Origin: Cenococcum geophilum 1.58
Taxonomy: Eukaryota > Ascomycota > Dothideomycetes > Gloniales > Gloniaceae
Assembly: GCA_001692895.1 (NCBI GenBank)
Contig: KV748212.1
Location: 1,300,428 to 1,364,427 of the forward strand
Direction of reading: 5' to 3'
DNA length: 64,000 nucleotides
Shown here: positions 1 through 11,002 of the stretch, in pieces
Layout: each line of letters opens with the position of its first letter
How positions within the stretch are numbered: the first letter of the stretch is position 1
Notes under the pieces: model-generated
What the model saw: the letters and a program-made list of their open reading frames with translations, nothing else
The model's database searches: none
Told to the model about the DNA's origin: nothing
Position numbers and translations under genes: made by a program

Positions 1-717
1 GCTTACGGACAGTCACCACACGCCGTATTGCGGCGTGAAATATACATCGAATGCATTCTTAGAGTGCTTCTCTTGAATAACCAAATTGCCGCCGTCCTCC
101 AACACCATTGACGTAAATCGGCTCCAAAAACGGATTCTTAAGGCTAGATGGCTTCTGAACGGTATCACGGCCCGCTTTTCTGCCAATGCTCATTTTTGCA
201 GCACGCAATACCTGGACACGCAGATGAGAACTTCTCTCCTCCGAGCACAGATACTAAGGAACATCACCTATGTTTTGTTTCACGTCCAAGTCTATAGCTA
301 GTCTCTTGGATCTCGTTTTACCATCTCTTAGAATTTCTTCTACTACCGAGAGGGTTTCCGTTCCACTGCGCAGTTCTTACCAGCCTTTCTTTTATTATTT
401 GACTGGAGCAACCTGAAAACATCAGGTGTTAGAATGCACACATTGGCGTATTTCAGCACAAGATAAAGATAATCACAAGTATCTTCGCAAGAGTTGCACT
501 CGACAGTGCTATTCTAGTCTATGGTTTACACATTAATTGCCCTATGTTTCATTGCTTGACAATCAAATAGTCGCGCGTCTCCGTTACATAACCTTGCGGA
601 AGGAAAACTAAAAACAGTATTAAGATGTCGTTCAAATTCAAATTTCCACCGACTTCTCAATTCTAACGTCCTCCCGATTTTTCCTATCAAGTATATTCCC
701 AAGCTCCATACGTCACG
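1..717. other. no gene seen
   Basis: The short open frames here (for example 86-301) have no recognisable protein features, no convincing start context and no introns that extend them. The stretch lies downstream of the methyltransferase, which reads leftward, so its right-hand end probably holds that gene's 3' untranslated region. A gene may also run off the left window edge, but I cannot see one. Confidence 0.4.
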
Positions 718-1473
718 CTACGAAGCAATCTCGTTTACTCTCTCCGCCACAACCCACATAAATAGTACTTCGTCCACCTGCCCCTCCTTTTCTGCTTCCT
801 TCACAATGTCTTTGATCTTGATTCTAAAACCTTCCTCTTCCAATATCCCACATGTCCTTTCCGAACCCCATGCACTCCAGAACATGCACCCGCCTTCAAC
901 CCTCTCGCCCAACCATTCGCTCTCTGTGGACCCCCCATTCTCCTTTGCTCCAAAGTTTGCAAGGAGCCACCCACCTGGCTTGAGCCAGCGAGAGATGCGG
1001 CGCAAGATTGTGGCCTGCTCGTCTTGCGGGAGATGGATGAGTGAATAAATCGCGACCACTGCAGAGAAGGAGTCTGGGGGGAAATCCAAGGTCATCATGT
1101 CGCCTTGAACGAATATAACTCTGTCCGAAGGCAGATTCTGTGCGGCAAGGGCGAGCTGAGTGCTAGATATATCATTCGCCGTAACATGGACGTTCGGCTG
1201 GGCAGTCAAGAACTGTGTGGCTGGAACGCCTGCACCGCAGCCGAGCTCGAGAACATAGATATCTTCCGACTCGGAGGGCGTAGTGGAGAGGCAAGGAGCT
1301 AGTTTTTGCAGATAGTGAAGACGTGTACTGTATGAAGGTTTGGTCCATGCCAGGTAGCGGGTGGCTATTGCATCATATGTCGTTTGGATGCCAAGTTTTA
1401 TGTCCTGAGAGCAGGGACAGGCAGGTTTGTCGACTTGGCTTTTCTCTAGTTGCAATTCAGCGTTTAGTGACAT
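718..1473 (-). CDS. SAM-dependent class I methyltransferase (Methyltransf_11/25 type)
   Basis: This single-exon gene encodes 251 residues. Motif I of the Rossmann methyltransferase fold is clear (VLELGCGAGVPATQFL, about residues 72-87). It is followed by the acidic residue after strand 2 (VTANDISS), motif II/III (VIFVQGDMMTLDFPPDSF) and the post-III stretch HLPQDEQATILRRISRWLKPGG. The overall plan is that of small-molecule methyltransferases of the UbiE/COQ5-like superfamily. The substrate cannot be read from the sequence: the C-terminal third, which sets specificity, is unlike any subfamily I know. There is no signal peptide or membrane segment, so a cytosolic enzyme is likely. The neighbours do not suggest a biosynthetic cluster. 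The start gives a normal-length protein of this fold. Confidence 0.8.
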   Translation of the reverse strand: MSLNAELQLEKSQVDKPACPCSQDIKLGIQTTYDAIATRYLAWTKPSYSTRLHYLQKLAPCLSTTPSESEDIYVLELGCGAGVPATQFLTAQPNVHVTANDISSTQLALAAQNLPSDRVIFVQGDMMTLDFPPDSFSAVVAIYSLIHLPQDEQATILRRISRWLKPGGWLLANFGAKENGGSTESEWLGERVEGGCMFWSAWGSERTCGILEEEGFRIKIKDIVKEAEKEGQVDEVLFMWVVAERVNEIAS

Positions 1474-1867
1474 AGTCGAAGACTGTCGGCATAGGTTTTG
1501 TATGAACAGATAGTGGTACCAGAGGAGCTGAGGTGGATTGGGAAGAGAACAGTTGAGACAAATGATGACTCACAAGCTGCAGCACGACTTCAACCATGAG
1601 AAGACATGCAGGGTTTTGGAAGATCAAACTCCCTAATTCGTGACACGGAGCTTGCATTGCATCACTAAGTCTGCATTGCTCCACATCTAGGGCCAATAAT
1701 ACCGCCTTGGGGCATGAAGACCTGACATTCCCCGCAAACGTATCGTGGAGCGACAAGATACTGCCTATATACGCCGCATTCCCCAAATCCACTTTTGACA
1801 CCTGTATTTATAACCCCAGTCACGGAAAGTTCATTCAGCGAGTGGAAAAGCCACTGAAATGTCCTCA

Positions 1868-3595
1868 TCATCTCCACGGGCTAGAGCTTTCACCCCCAAT
1901 GTCCACGCTTTCGAACTCCATCTCCCATTGGTCGACTTCGGCAAATTTCTTCGCTGCAGCCGCGAGCTCGGCACTCTTCGCATGATTTATTGTAACTTCA
2001 GTTGGCTCATCGTCTTCTTCTGAGAGCTCGTGGTAGATGAACGTGCTCTCATTCTCCTTGTCAGATGACACAACCCGACGATTTCCATAAGTCCTAGTAA
2101 CTCCCTTCGCTGTTTGTATGGTTTTCACCGGTGTTGCCTTCTTCGCAGAGGTCTGGCTAATAGTTTTCTTTGCTTCTCGAGAGCCTTTCTTCACCGGCGT
2201 TCTCGCAGAGTCTGTTTTACGAGCGGTAGTAGTGCGGCGGGAAGCAGGAAATTGCAATTCGTCCTCATCAGAGGTAGGCATTGATGTTTCTATGTCATCA
2301 GAGCTGGGAATGTCAAACTGATCAACAGCCCTATTTCTCGCATGATAGCGACGGCGGGGAAGCAGTGATTGGAGCTTAGCGGTCGAAAGATTTGGTGGCC
2401 TGGAAGGCTTTCTAGGGGCCGCCTTTCTGTGCCGCGTAACAGTCACGCTTTCTGCGCCCGATCTGACCGAGTCCTCACTGCCTTCGTTATCCTCACCCTG
2501 GGCTTGACGTGTTTTGCGAGAGCTTGTTTGACGGCCTTTTTTTTCACCATGAGATTTACAAGCCTTTGTCATGATTGGACTATTTGGAAGAGAACTGCTG
2601 GATTTGGGAGGAGCCATGGTTTCGCTCCAGATTTCCGGGTCTTGCTGTTGTTCCTCTTGGATATTGCCCTCTTGTGTTTCTGCGATGTGTTCTGGAAGGC
2701 TTGAAGGTTCAGAGGGAGAAATAGACCCACCACGCCCTTCAGTAGGGGAAGGCATGGCTGGGGGAGACGAACGCGGAACCTGTATATCTGGAGAAGATAG
2801 CTTCCGTTTTCGCGAGCCGGAAGTGTGTGTTGAAGTTGAAGATCTTCGACCGGTTCCCTTACCTCCACCTCCCTGATCCACATTCTTATGAAGGTTAAGA
2901 GGCGTAGACTCGTCATCTGGGTTGAAGTCATCAAAATCTTCCTCATTGTCGCTAGTCTGTTGTACCATACGAAGAATGCTCGGTTGTCTAGGTCTTCGCT
3001 TGAAATTTGCGAGAGCCAAAATCGAAGTATCTATCGCTGGGGTTCCCTGGGCCTTCAAGGTCGATTGTGGGTTTGTTGTGCGAACAGGAGACGGACTCGC
3101 ATATAGGGAATCGACTTCAGAAGGCGCTAGAGAAGGCTCTCTGGCGGCTTTTGTGATCGTTCCTGGTCGGGAATCCTCGAGCTCTGGGGAAGGAATGGTA
3201 GCCTCCGGTGATGTTTTTCGCGCTCGACTAGCCTTCGTCTTCAATGTAGCATCCCGCCTCTTTTTCAGTGCATCTAAAGCTTCGGCTTGCTGTTTGTCCG
3301 GTTTCACTTTCTTGGCAGTTGGTCTGGTCTTAGGTATTGTTTTGTGAGCACCCTTCACATCTCCTTCACCTAGCCCACCAGTCATAGTATAATCAACATT
3401 TCTTTGCGACACTAGGCTCAGTCTTCCACGAATTCGGGTAGTTGTGGTCACAAGACCCTCACTATCATCGCTGTGATCTTCAATACATTCTACAACTTGT
3501 CTTGCTGGATTGCGACGATGGGGAGCGGCACTGGATGGTTGCGATGGTTGCGCGACGCGTGTAGACGCGACTTTGGTCCGCTTCGGGCTCGGCAT
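1868..3595 (-). CDS. conserved-looking basic, low-complexity protein, probably nuclear
   Basis: This intronless frame encodes 575 residues. I do not recognise a named family. The protein is rich in Ser, Pro, Lys and Arg, with many short basic stretches (MPSPKRTK at the start, GSRKRKLSS and APRKPSRPP in the middle). That composition is typical of intrinsically disordered chromatin or kinetochore-associated proteins. Two segments look less random: an ALANFKRRPRQPSILRMV motif near residue 195, and an acidic/aromatic tail near residues 550-575 (FAEVDQWEMEFESVD). The RRPRQPSIL stretch faintly recalls inner-kinetochore linker proteins, but that is only an impression. No membrane segment or coiled coil of note is visible. 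An unspliced frame of this length argues that it is a real gene. Confidence 0.7.
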   Translation of the reverse strand: MPSPKRTKVASTRVAQPSQPSSAAPHRRNPARQVVECIEDHSDDSEGLVTTTTRIRGRLSLVSQRNVDYTMTGGLGEGDVKGAHKTIPKTRPTAKKVKPDKQQAEALDALKKRRDATLKTKASRARKTSPEATIPSPELEDSRPGTITKAAREPSLAPSEVDSLYASPSPVRTTNPQSTLKAQGTPAIDTSILALANFKRRPRQPSILRMVQQTSDNEEDFDDFNPDDESTPLNLHKNVDQGGGGKGTGRRSSTSTHTSGSRKRKLSSPDIQVPRSSPPAMPSPTEGRGGSISPSEPSSLPEHIAETQEGNIQEEQQQDPEIWSETMAPPKSSSSLPNSPIMTKACKSHGEKKGRQTSSRKTRQAQGEDNEGSEDSVRSGAESVTVTRHRKAAPRKPSRPPNLSTAKLQSLLPRRRYHARNRAVDQFDIPSSDDIETSMPTSDEDELQFPASRRTTTARKTDSARTPVKKGSREAKKTISQTSAKKATPVKTIQTAKGVTRTYGNRRVVSSDKENESTFIYHELSEEDDEPTEVTINHAKSAELAAAAKKFAEVDQWEMEFESVDIGGESSSPWR

Positions 3596-3997
3596 GGCGG
3601 GGGAGCTCTAGAAAATATCCAACCGATGAAGGTTGACAGTAGAGCATAAGAGAGAGTCAAATGGGTATCCTCGGTAAGGAGGCTGGCATGAATGTGGTGA
3701 ATGCTGCGAATGCTAGAAACAGGGCGCGATGGAGGGAATGGAAGAAGTCATCGCGCGGCTGTGTTGTGGAGATAGCCGCCCTAGTTCGACTTTTTAGAGC
3801 GAGAAAAGCTTAATCGTCGAATCCCTGCACGAAACACAACACCATCACGATGATGCTGACTATTGGTATTTATGACATATTTCGTATATTTCCCACCAAC
3901 TACACGCTTGCGGGCATCGCGATTGCCCAAAAAAAACCCTTGCATGATCTAGCTAATGCGCAGAATGCACCTCCATCCCGACGAAGCAAACTGCATA
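3596..3997. other. intergenic, promoter side of the 575-residue gene
   Basis: About 400 bases separate the start of the disordered protein (reading left) from the 3' end of the aminopeptidase gene (also reading left). I see no open frame with protein-like composition. It probably holds the promoter and 5' leader of the left gene and the 3' untranslated region of the right gene. Confidence 0.4.
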
Positions 3998-6628
3998 TCA
4001 CTTTTTCTCGAATAAGTCCTTTTCAACCATTGATCTATTAAAAGCATTAGAGTCTGGACAGTTATGGGGGCAATACATCAGAATTTACCTGCATATTGGA
4101 TGGTAGAAGTCCTTATTCTTTTCAAAGGTCTCAACCGCCAACTTCCGGTCCACTTCATTCAATAACCTGAATAGCGGTCTCACAAACTTCATTCTTCCTA
4201 CTTCCCCTAGCAGCTCTGCGGTGGGCTGGTAGACCGCCTTCGCCTTAGATTTGAGCCCGATACCATAGTAGCGGCTGACAACCTCTACGTTCTGGCTTTT
4301 CGCAAATCCGTAGGTAGCCCCCATCAGTTCAACGTCTGAAGGTGAGATAGGCTCTGTGAAGGTTTGGATTTGTTCCAAGAACACGACCAATTGGTTTGCG
4401 GACCAGCCTTCAATATCGTTTTTGCTGGGCTTAAAGGCACTAGCATCGCCGGAACGAGTCTCCCACTCCCGCGCAAGCTTGAAGCAAGCCTTGACCAAAG
4501 TCTGATCAAAGTCCGGTTTTGGAGGGTAGCCTGGCTTGTAGAACCAAGCGTCCCAATCTAAATGCCCCACATACGTAAGCATAGCGCTGGGATAAATATA
4601 TTTAAAGAAAGAAGCAAGGAAATTTACCAAGTTCCTCGAGCTTCTTGGACGCTGGGGGATCCGAGGAGAAGAATTCCAGCAAGGTAGATTTTAAATCGTA
4701 GGAATCTAGAGATTTGAACTTGTATGTGTTAAAGTACTGCAAGGTATCAGTAGCTGCATATTAAATTGGATTTTCCTCGTTTCCTCACGTGGGGAATAAA
4801 CCCATCCCATTTCTCTTTGCCAACTAATTTCTCTAAGTGGTAGAGAAAGATGAAGCCTTTCTCATACGGGATAGAAGAAAAAGCGTCATCAGGGTCTTTC
4901 CCTTTCAAGTCTATGACAAGTTTAGTGAACTCGTGCTCCTCGCCAAACCTTTCTATTGAATCTTGTAGAGCCCTGCAAGCCGTTGCTCATCAGTAGGTGG
5001 ATCTTAGAGAAATATTAAGATAGCTCACTTCCATCCAATAATTGCAGAGAAGTCTCGATAAGGTTCTCCATGGATTGCTGCTTGTATGCGACGTTCAAGG
5101 TAAGTCGTCCATCCTTCTCGATCCTTAGCAAGTGGTCGTGGCGGTGCAAAAGGACATAGAAACCTTCATTCAACCAGAAGTGCTCCCAAGAGCAATTACT
5201 GACAAGATTACCGCTCCCTGTTCGAGATTATGAGAAGATATATGCGTGAATTTGCTAGGAAACATACAGCTGTGGGACAGTTCATGTGCAATAACGTCAA
5301 TGTTTTCTCCTGAGATTTTCGGTCAGAGCAAGCTAACTTTATTCCAGTACAGATGCATACTGTCACCACTGATGATCGTTGGTGTCGCAAACGTAAAAAT
5401 TGGATTCTCCATTCCGCCTAGCATTGACCAAATAAAATAATTAGTACGCTCTACGCTTCTGTTATAATCTAGTCTAGGGACCGTTACTAACCGTAGGGGA
5501 AAGAACTCGGGAGAATAAGCGCGTTGTAGGTCCTATGCTTGGAGTAAGCCCTTGAGTTGCGAAAACACTACTTGTGGACCACTCACGTCCACGCATAGGG
5601 ATATACTATGGATTCTGCAGCTTCAAGAAACTTCTCCATATCATTCTCAAGCTCCCATTTGCACCCTTGAAGCTCTTCGGGACCTGTCCAGACAGTACTT
5701 CGTGGCCCAATGGAAGCACAGGCAAGATCACCGCTGGCAAGAGCGAACAAGTAGCTCGGAATCGGAATTTCCTGTTTGAAGGTGTATAGTAATGTCCCCG
5801 GAGCACCGCCCTTCCCCGGTTTGAAATCTTTGGAACCAGTAGGAAGTCCGCTGGCGAGTACGGGAAGATGAGACCTGATGTTGAAATCAAATGTTGATTT
5901 TACGTCGGGGGTGTCCTGGCATGGGAATACAGATCTTGCGTGAATTGCCTGGCATTGGGAAACTAGGAACGGTGTTGGATACGTTTGGCCCTTCGTTAGA
6001 AAGTGTTGGTACTTACACATGTAAGGATGTTTCTTGTTTGAAGTCTGTGCAGGCGTGAGCCACTGCAGCGCTGTGCATTTTTCGGTAGTTCTGAGTGATA
6101 TCTGAGGTCGCTTATATCAGCCTATCTCAAGCAGATATATTGGGGATAAGCAATACATCAAGTTCAAATGTTTTTCCTTTCTTAACCCCATGATCAAGCT
6201 TGATTGACAATGCGCTGCCGTAAGGTTCGAATCTTGAGGCCAAAGTCCATTCTGCCACCTTTCTCTCAATCTTCACATCTTTGATGTCAAGAAAACTGAT
6301 AGTTTATTAGTTATGTAACTAGATATTTGAGATCAAGTGTATTTTCTAGAGCTAATAACTCCTCATGCACAAACAATTATATAACTGGATTAGAAGATTA
6401 CCTCGTATCGAGTACGACTTCGGCGCTTTCCGCATCTGTCACTGACTTCAGACTCAACACTACGTTTCCATCGAGAATTTTCCTTGTAAAATCAATCTCA
6501 AAGTTTGCAGTTGTATGTGTGGTTAGGAAATTGTGATAATTTGATAGGGTATTGGGGTCTCTCGGTCTGTTGATGGAGACATTCGTTAACATTGGGCGGG
6601 ACACCATGGCTTGTGGTGAGCGGTGCAT
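3998..6628 (-). CDS. LAP2: leukotriene A4 hydrolase / zinc aminopeptidase (M1 family), multi-exon
   Basis: This is the bifunctional epoxide hydrolase/aminopeptidase family of fungi (yeast LAP2). The N-terminal exon at 6628 encodes [22 protein letters not shown] middle exon carries [15 protein letters not shown]. The exopeptidase motif GGMENP is at about 5410. The zinc site HELSH is split by a GTATGT...CAG intron of about 60 nt at about 5215-5270, and splicing joins it to [19 protein letters not shown], supplying the third ligand Glu. The C-terminal domain spans 4085-4620. The frame appears to stop at 4085, but a GTAAAT...TAATAG intron joins HPICR to a last exon reading [11 protein letters not shown] and ending at 3998, as expected for the family. 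Several introns interrupt the gene. I infer a cytosolic/nuclear peptidase that trims small peptides. All catalytic motifs are present, so the gene looks functional. Confidence 0.93.
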
Positions 6629-6902
6629 TTTGCTGACTGTAAATGCTAGTACTGTGTGAGTTTAGATAGCAACGATAAGGCTCATGGGCGTCGAGGGCAA
6701 AATCTGGGAGAATCTCTAAGCTTTCCTAATGGTGTTGTTTATATCGCTGAGCAGGTTATGGAGCTAAAACGTTGTGTATTGCTTGTTTTCTATATAGGTG
6801 GTGGATGAGGTTTGTCCTCATCGAGCGCCAAGCCTCATCACGTGATATCGTTGCGGGCTTGTTGTTGATTAATCTATCCAGGGGCTCGAAGTTTGTTGTG
6901 CC
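6629..6902. promoter_or_regulatory. upstream region of the aminopeptidase gene, left flank of the transposon
   Basis: Only about 270 bases lie between the aminopeptidase start (reading left) and the target duplication of the Mutator-like element. The promoter of the aminopeptidase must lie here or extend into the transposon. No motif was singled out. Confidence 0.4.
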
Positions 6903-6910
6903 AAGAATAC
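6903..6910. repeat. target-site duplication, left copy (AAGAATAC)
   Basis: The 8 bases AAGAATAC directly precede the left terminal inverted repeat and recur directly after the right one (9662-9669). An 8-bp duplication fits Mutator-like elements (8-11 bp). Confidence 0.9.
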
Positions 6911-7101
6911 GGTGCCGGTTACGTTGCTTGTGGAACTAAATCTTAGCGTGCATTTGTAATATGCTCGCCCCATAGTAATTTGGTACGTGCGCACCATCGC
7001 GCCCATGACGCGTCGGATGTCAAAACAACACCTTGCCCTCGCCATTGAACTTGAAGCTTTTGATCCTCATACAAATCTTCTATCGCGATCAAATCTTGGA
7101 G
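6911..7101. repeat. left terminal inverted repeat of the MULE
   Basis: This 191-bp arm is reverse-complementary to 9471-9661 with about two mismatches, both near the inner end and both transversions. RIP-type C-to-T change is therefore not visible in the arms. Long arms of this size are typical of Mutator-like elements and normally hold the transposase binding sites and the promoter. Confidence 0.92.
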
Positions 7102-7110
7102 GAGTTTGCA

Positions 7111-9467
7111 ATGCCTCGCAGACGCGCACCCGCTTCCACCCCCCCTACTGCCGCTGGCGGCAGCAGCGCTCACCCAATCCTTCGTGCACCTGACGATATT
7201 GCTGGTTGGAGGCATGCTTTCTTTACCCTCCAGCAGGACCTTCATTTAAGCGTCGAACAGTTCAACCAGCTCTGGCCTTATATAACAAATTAGTGGTCTA
7301 ACCAGGGTAAAACGTACAACAAGTATTCCGTCGACCATATCTTCAAATATCGCTTCTGGCGTAAGCAGCAGCCAGAAAGCAGAGGAGAAGGTGTTCGTTC
7401 GCGCTCAATTCGAATCGCCAATCCATGTGGCATGGTGTGTAAGGTGGTATATAATTATCCAGCTGGGCGAGCGGAAGGCAGTGCGCCGTCTTCAATTACT
7501 ATTACTAGAACAAAGAAGTCGTGCTCCAAACATAATCATTCCTTAGAGGATATTGATGCGTTTAAACGGCCAGAGGCTCTTATACAAGCTGCTGCTGCTA
7601 AGGTATCCAAAAACTATCAATACCATAAGGTTGCTACCGCGATTAAAGCACCCCATATACCTGAAGCCGAGCAGCGACTCCATAACGCTGGAGGCCTATA
7701 TTTCAACCGGCAAGACGTTAAGAACGCTAGAAGACACTGGAAGAAGGCCAATCTGGATATACGTTAGGTTGGCAACTCGTTTCCTATTAATATGCAAGAG
7801 CTAGAGGCTCTTAACTGGCTTGACAATCAACCTGGTAAGTAGCTCTAGGGTTCAATTTAGTGAGCCTTAGTACGCGGGACTTACCGAACTTCTTTATTTA
7901 AGCATATTATATTAAAATCTAACTTTTAATAGAACAGTATATGTCCGCCAAAATTACTATAAACCGTTCCTGCGATGGCACAGAGTCTCGGGGTATTATA
8001 TTCGCCCACCCTGATCGAATTAAGACCCTCCGGCTACGTGGCCACCTTACACTTATAGATGCTACGCATAAGACGAACTGGCTTGGATGGCTGCTCTATA
8101 CTATTATGGTTCGTGACGAACACGGTTGCTGGGTGCCAGGGGGACATTTCCTTACTAAAAAGGAAGACGGCGATATCGTAGTTGAAGCCTTAAAGGTGTT
8201 TAAGCAATGGTATTCTACTATTCACACCAGTTAATATAGCAATCGCTAATAAACAGTAATTAGGTGTGGTGGGTACGGAGGCTGGCGACTTCGCTATATG
8301 CTTACTGACGACTCTGCTGCTGAGATATCAGCAGTTCGACAAGCTTTTAAGCCTTTTATGGATGCAGATCTTATTGTAGATCATCTACTTTATATAGTAC
8401 ACTCAGAACGGACGCTTAAACGTAACTTTGCCGGTAAGAAGTACGCCAAAGTTCTACACCATATAATCGTCGCCCTAAAGTTTCGATCAAATATACATAA
8501 ATATCGCGATAGTATAAGGGAGGCAATGAAGATTCTGGAGCGTAGGAAGGACCATAAGAAGCTTAACTATCTTATCAAGGAGTGGTGGGACACCAGCGAT
8601 ACCTGGGTAAGCTATGCACGTCGACATTCGACAATCCTTATGCAGATTAAGGATACAAATCCGGTAGAGGGCTGGCACTCAGCAATCAAATATAAAGCTA
8701 CCAAATCAAGTATACAGCAATTTAGCCTCAAAGGCATCATCCAGCACGTCCTTACTGTCGCCAAGGAGTACGATCTACGCGCCCGCAAAGCCGCTATAGA
8801 TTTTCGGACGAGGCGCGATCCTATAGTTACTGAGGAGCCATGGCTGGCCGACTTTCCTTATCCTATGCAGAAGCTTATTACCCAGCAGATGAAGCTTACA
8901 AACGATATGGTGGAGGACAACGAGGAGCTTATGTCACTAGAAGACGAGAATATCTGCACCTGTTCCTTCTATCATCGCTATCAACTACCCTGTCGCTATA
9001 TCTGGGCAAACCACCTTTTATATGGCTGTTTGAAGAAGGAGGATTATGAGCGCTGGGCGTATATATAGGAGGAGTCTAGCTACGAAATATATAAGACTAT
9101 GGAGTCTATATACATAGAACGAGGCGTTGATGATGAGATCGGTGCTCTAGAGCGTTACCAGCTGGAAGTTCGAGAGACCTTAGAGTCGATTAAGGCACGG
9201 TACTACAAGATCAAGAGTCAGGCGCGGGAGCTACATCCAGACGTGGGCGATCAGCTTATCCGCTGGTGGCTAAACAAGCTTACTACTGTCAGTGGCGAAG
9301 TTTAGAAGGCTGGTATAGAAGAATTTAAGCGCGAATCTGGCGTCAAGGTAGAGAGGACTCACATTGAGCGACTGGCGAAGCCTGAGATGGATATTAATGG
9401 GGGCTTTATTGATTCAAATGTAGTAGTAAGCTCTGCCTGCCAGCCTGGCAGCGACGAGGACGAATAA
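7111..9467 (+). pseudogene. MULE transposase with FAR1-like N-terminus and SWIM finger, four in-frame TAG codons
   Basis: The reading frame starts at 7111 just inside the left repeat and ends at a TAA at 9465. Two introns restore a single frame: 7835-7932 (GTAAGT...AATAG) and 8210-8263 (GTATTC...ATTAG). The second joins KVFKQW to CGGYGGWRLRYMLTDDSAAE. The MULE catalytic domain is readable (LTLIDATHKTNWLGWLLYTI, then LTDDSAAE). A SWIM finger follows near 8960-9010 (CTCSFYHRYQLPCRY), with Tyr where the family has His. The frame of about 734 codons is interrupted by TAG at 7291, 7765, 9066 and 9303 and by no other stop or frameshift. All four fit TGG-to-TAG or CAG-to-TAG, and the His-to-Tyr change is also C-to-T before A; this is the pattern expected of RIP. 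It probably gives no active enzyme. Confidence 0.85.
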
Positions 9468-9470
9468 GCA

Positions 9471-9661
9471 CTCCAAGATGTGATGGCGATAGAAGATTTG
9501 TATGAGGATCAAAAGCTTCAAGTTCAATGGCGAGGGCAAGGTGTTGTTTTGACATCCGACGCGTCATGGGCGCGATGGTGCGCACGTACCAAATTACTAT
9601 GGGGCGAGCATATTACAAATGCACGCTAAGATTTAGTTCCACAAGCAACGTAACCGGCACC
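9471..9661. repeat. right terminal inverted repeat of the MULE
   Basis: This is the reverse complement of 6911-7101. It starts four bases after the transposase TAA, so the gene nearly fills the space between the arms. Confidence 0.92.
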
Positions 9662-9669
9662 AAGAATAC
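9662..9669. repeat. target-site duplication, right copy (AAGAATAC)
   Basis: Exact repeat of 6903-6910, immediately outside the right arm. Confidence 0.9.
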
Positions 9670-9835
9670 GCTACACCCCCTTTATTACGATATGGTTTTT
9701 GCAGTCAAGCGTATCGCTTTAAAATGGGTATCGTTATATTCCATGCTTGTATATAAAATGCACCCAAAATCAAAATTAGGTAATGACTAAATGTTTTAAA
9801 CCTAATTTTATCCCTTTTACGAGCTATATTCTAAC

Positions 9836-10161
9836 TGTAAGGCATATTGCCCAGGTGTACGGTAGAGAGCAGGCAAGCCGAGCATGAGTCACAGGAGAGT
9901 CGATGGAAGAGGACGATATGGTAAAGAGTAGGTATGGCAATACCCTAGTACAGAGACGAACCGATGAGAAGGGAAGGGCTGCAGGCCCGAAGGCTAGCCT
10001 GGGCAGCCCCTGAGAGCTCCCGGGCGTGCATCCGGGTAAGAGATAAAAGATCCCTTACACTAACTATAAGATATAAGAGTACATATTAGATCCCGCAATA
10101 GTCGCGATAGATTCGCGAGCACTGTCTGTCTTTTTGGCGACGTAGAGCGGGACACGTTACA
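9836..10161. mobile_element. candidate solo LTR (fossil), family unresolved
   Basis: A 326-bp segment opens with TGTAAGG and closes with CGTTACA, so it has the TG...CA ends and short inverted termini of retrotransposon LTRs. It is richer in GC than the AT-rich DNA around it. No matching target duplication and no internal retrotransposon domain are visible nearby. It could equally be a different repeat. If it is an LTR it is an old solitary copy. Confidence 0.3.
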
Positions 10162-11002
10162 TAAGAGCTATTATATATTTTATTAATATAATAGATTCTT
10201 TAAGTAATTATATATCTATTTATATAAATTATAACCCTCTATTGAGAATACTAAGGAGCTAGATATTTTTATTATTAAACGCGAGTTAGATTTTAGACTA
10301 AAACCAACTATCTATATCTAACTTCTTATAGAATAGGGCTATGATATCGCTATAATATAGAGGTAGTAGAGAAGATAAAGAGCTTTTAGCTTTTAGTATT
10401 TAGAGATAATTAGACTTAAAGAAGTATATAAGTTTTAGCAGTAAGGCAAAGATTTTAAAACTTTCGTTACCACCAAAGCTAGAACCATAAGCTTTCAGAC
10501 CCTTCGTGGAAGATTCGTTAGATAAGGAGCAGTATGCCCATGCACAACGTGCACAACGATCCACGGGGAGTCTGATTTATGATAATCTAAGAGCGGGAGC
10601 CGGAAACTAGTATGCGTGACCAACTAAGTAGGTAAGTGTACGAGCAGTCCTGAGAACCACGTACGAGTATTTCACCTTCCTGGCTTGCTGCACTGATACA
10701 TATATTATGGTAACATCAAGCTTGAGAAGTATAGCATTGAGTCGGAGGATGTGCTTCTCGTAAAGTTTTTCTGAAATATGACAATTCTAGCAACATGCTA
10801 AAAAATTAATCCGAGTTTCGCCAACCTCAGCATTCGAGCCAAAGCTATATAAAGCGCCCCAATAGAGAATACAGAAAGTATGGAATACTCTTATTACCCA
10901 AAACAGTTGACACAATGAACATGATGCTACAGCCGCCCCGGTTCAACACCATAGAAAGTAGCACTAGTTTTAGCTAACAGGTGCACATTGCCCGGTATTG
11001 CT
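10162..11002. other. AT-rich spacer, 3' side of the acyl-CoA synthetase
   Basis: The first 300 bases (about 10,165-10,470) are strongly AT- and TpA-rich, which fits RIP-degraded repeat DNA. The remainder is of ordinary composition and must include the 3' untranslated region of the acyl-CoA synthetase. No gene is seen. Confidence 0.4.

Larger units (their letters stand above)
6911..9661 (+). mobile_element. complete Mutator-like (MULE) DNA transposon, 2751 bp
   Basis: The element is bounded by terminal inverted repeats 6911-7101 and 9471-9661, each 191 bp. Read against each other they differ at only two positions by my comparison. Both outer ends begin GGTGCCGGTTACG, and an 8-bp direct duplication flanks the whole element. 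It carries one spliced transposase gene with a MULE domain and a SWIM zinc finger. Near-identical ends and an exact target duplication point to a recent insertion. It sits 283 bp upstream of the aminopeptidase start codon. The coding region contains in-frame TAG codons, so this copy is probably non-autonomous and may have been moved by a transposase made elsewhere. Confidence 0.93.

Noticed and set aside
8210-8257. shorter intron choices (for example 8230-8256) in the MULE transposase
   Set aside because: A 27-nt intron is too short, and the other acceptors bring a stop into frame; 8210-8263 gives the family sequence QW-CGGYGGW.
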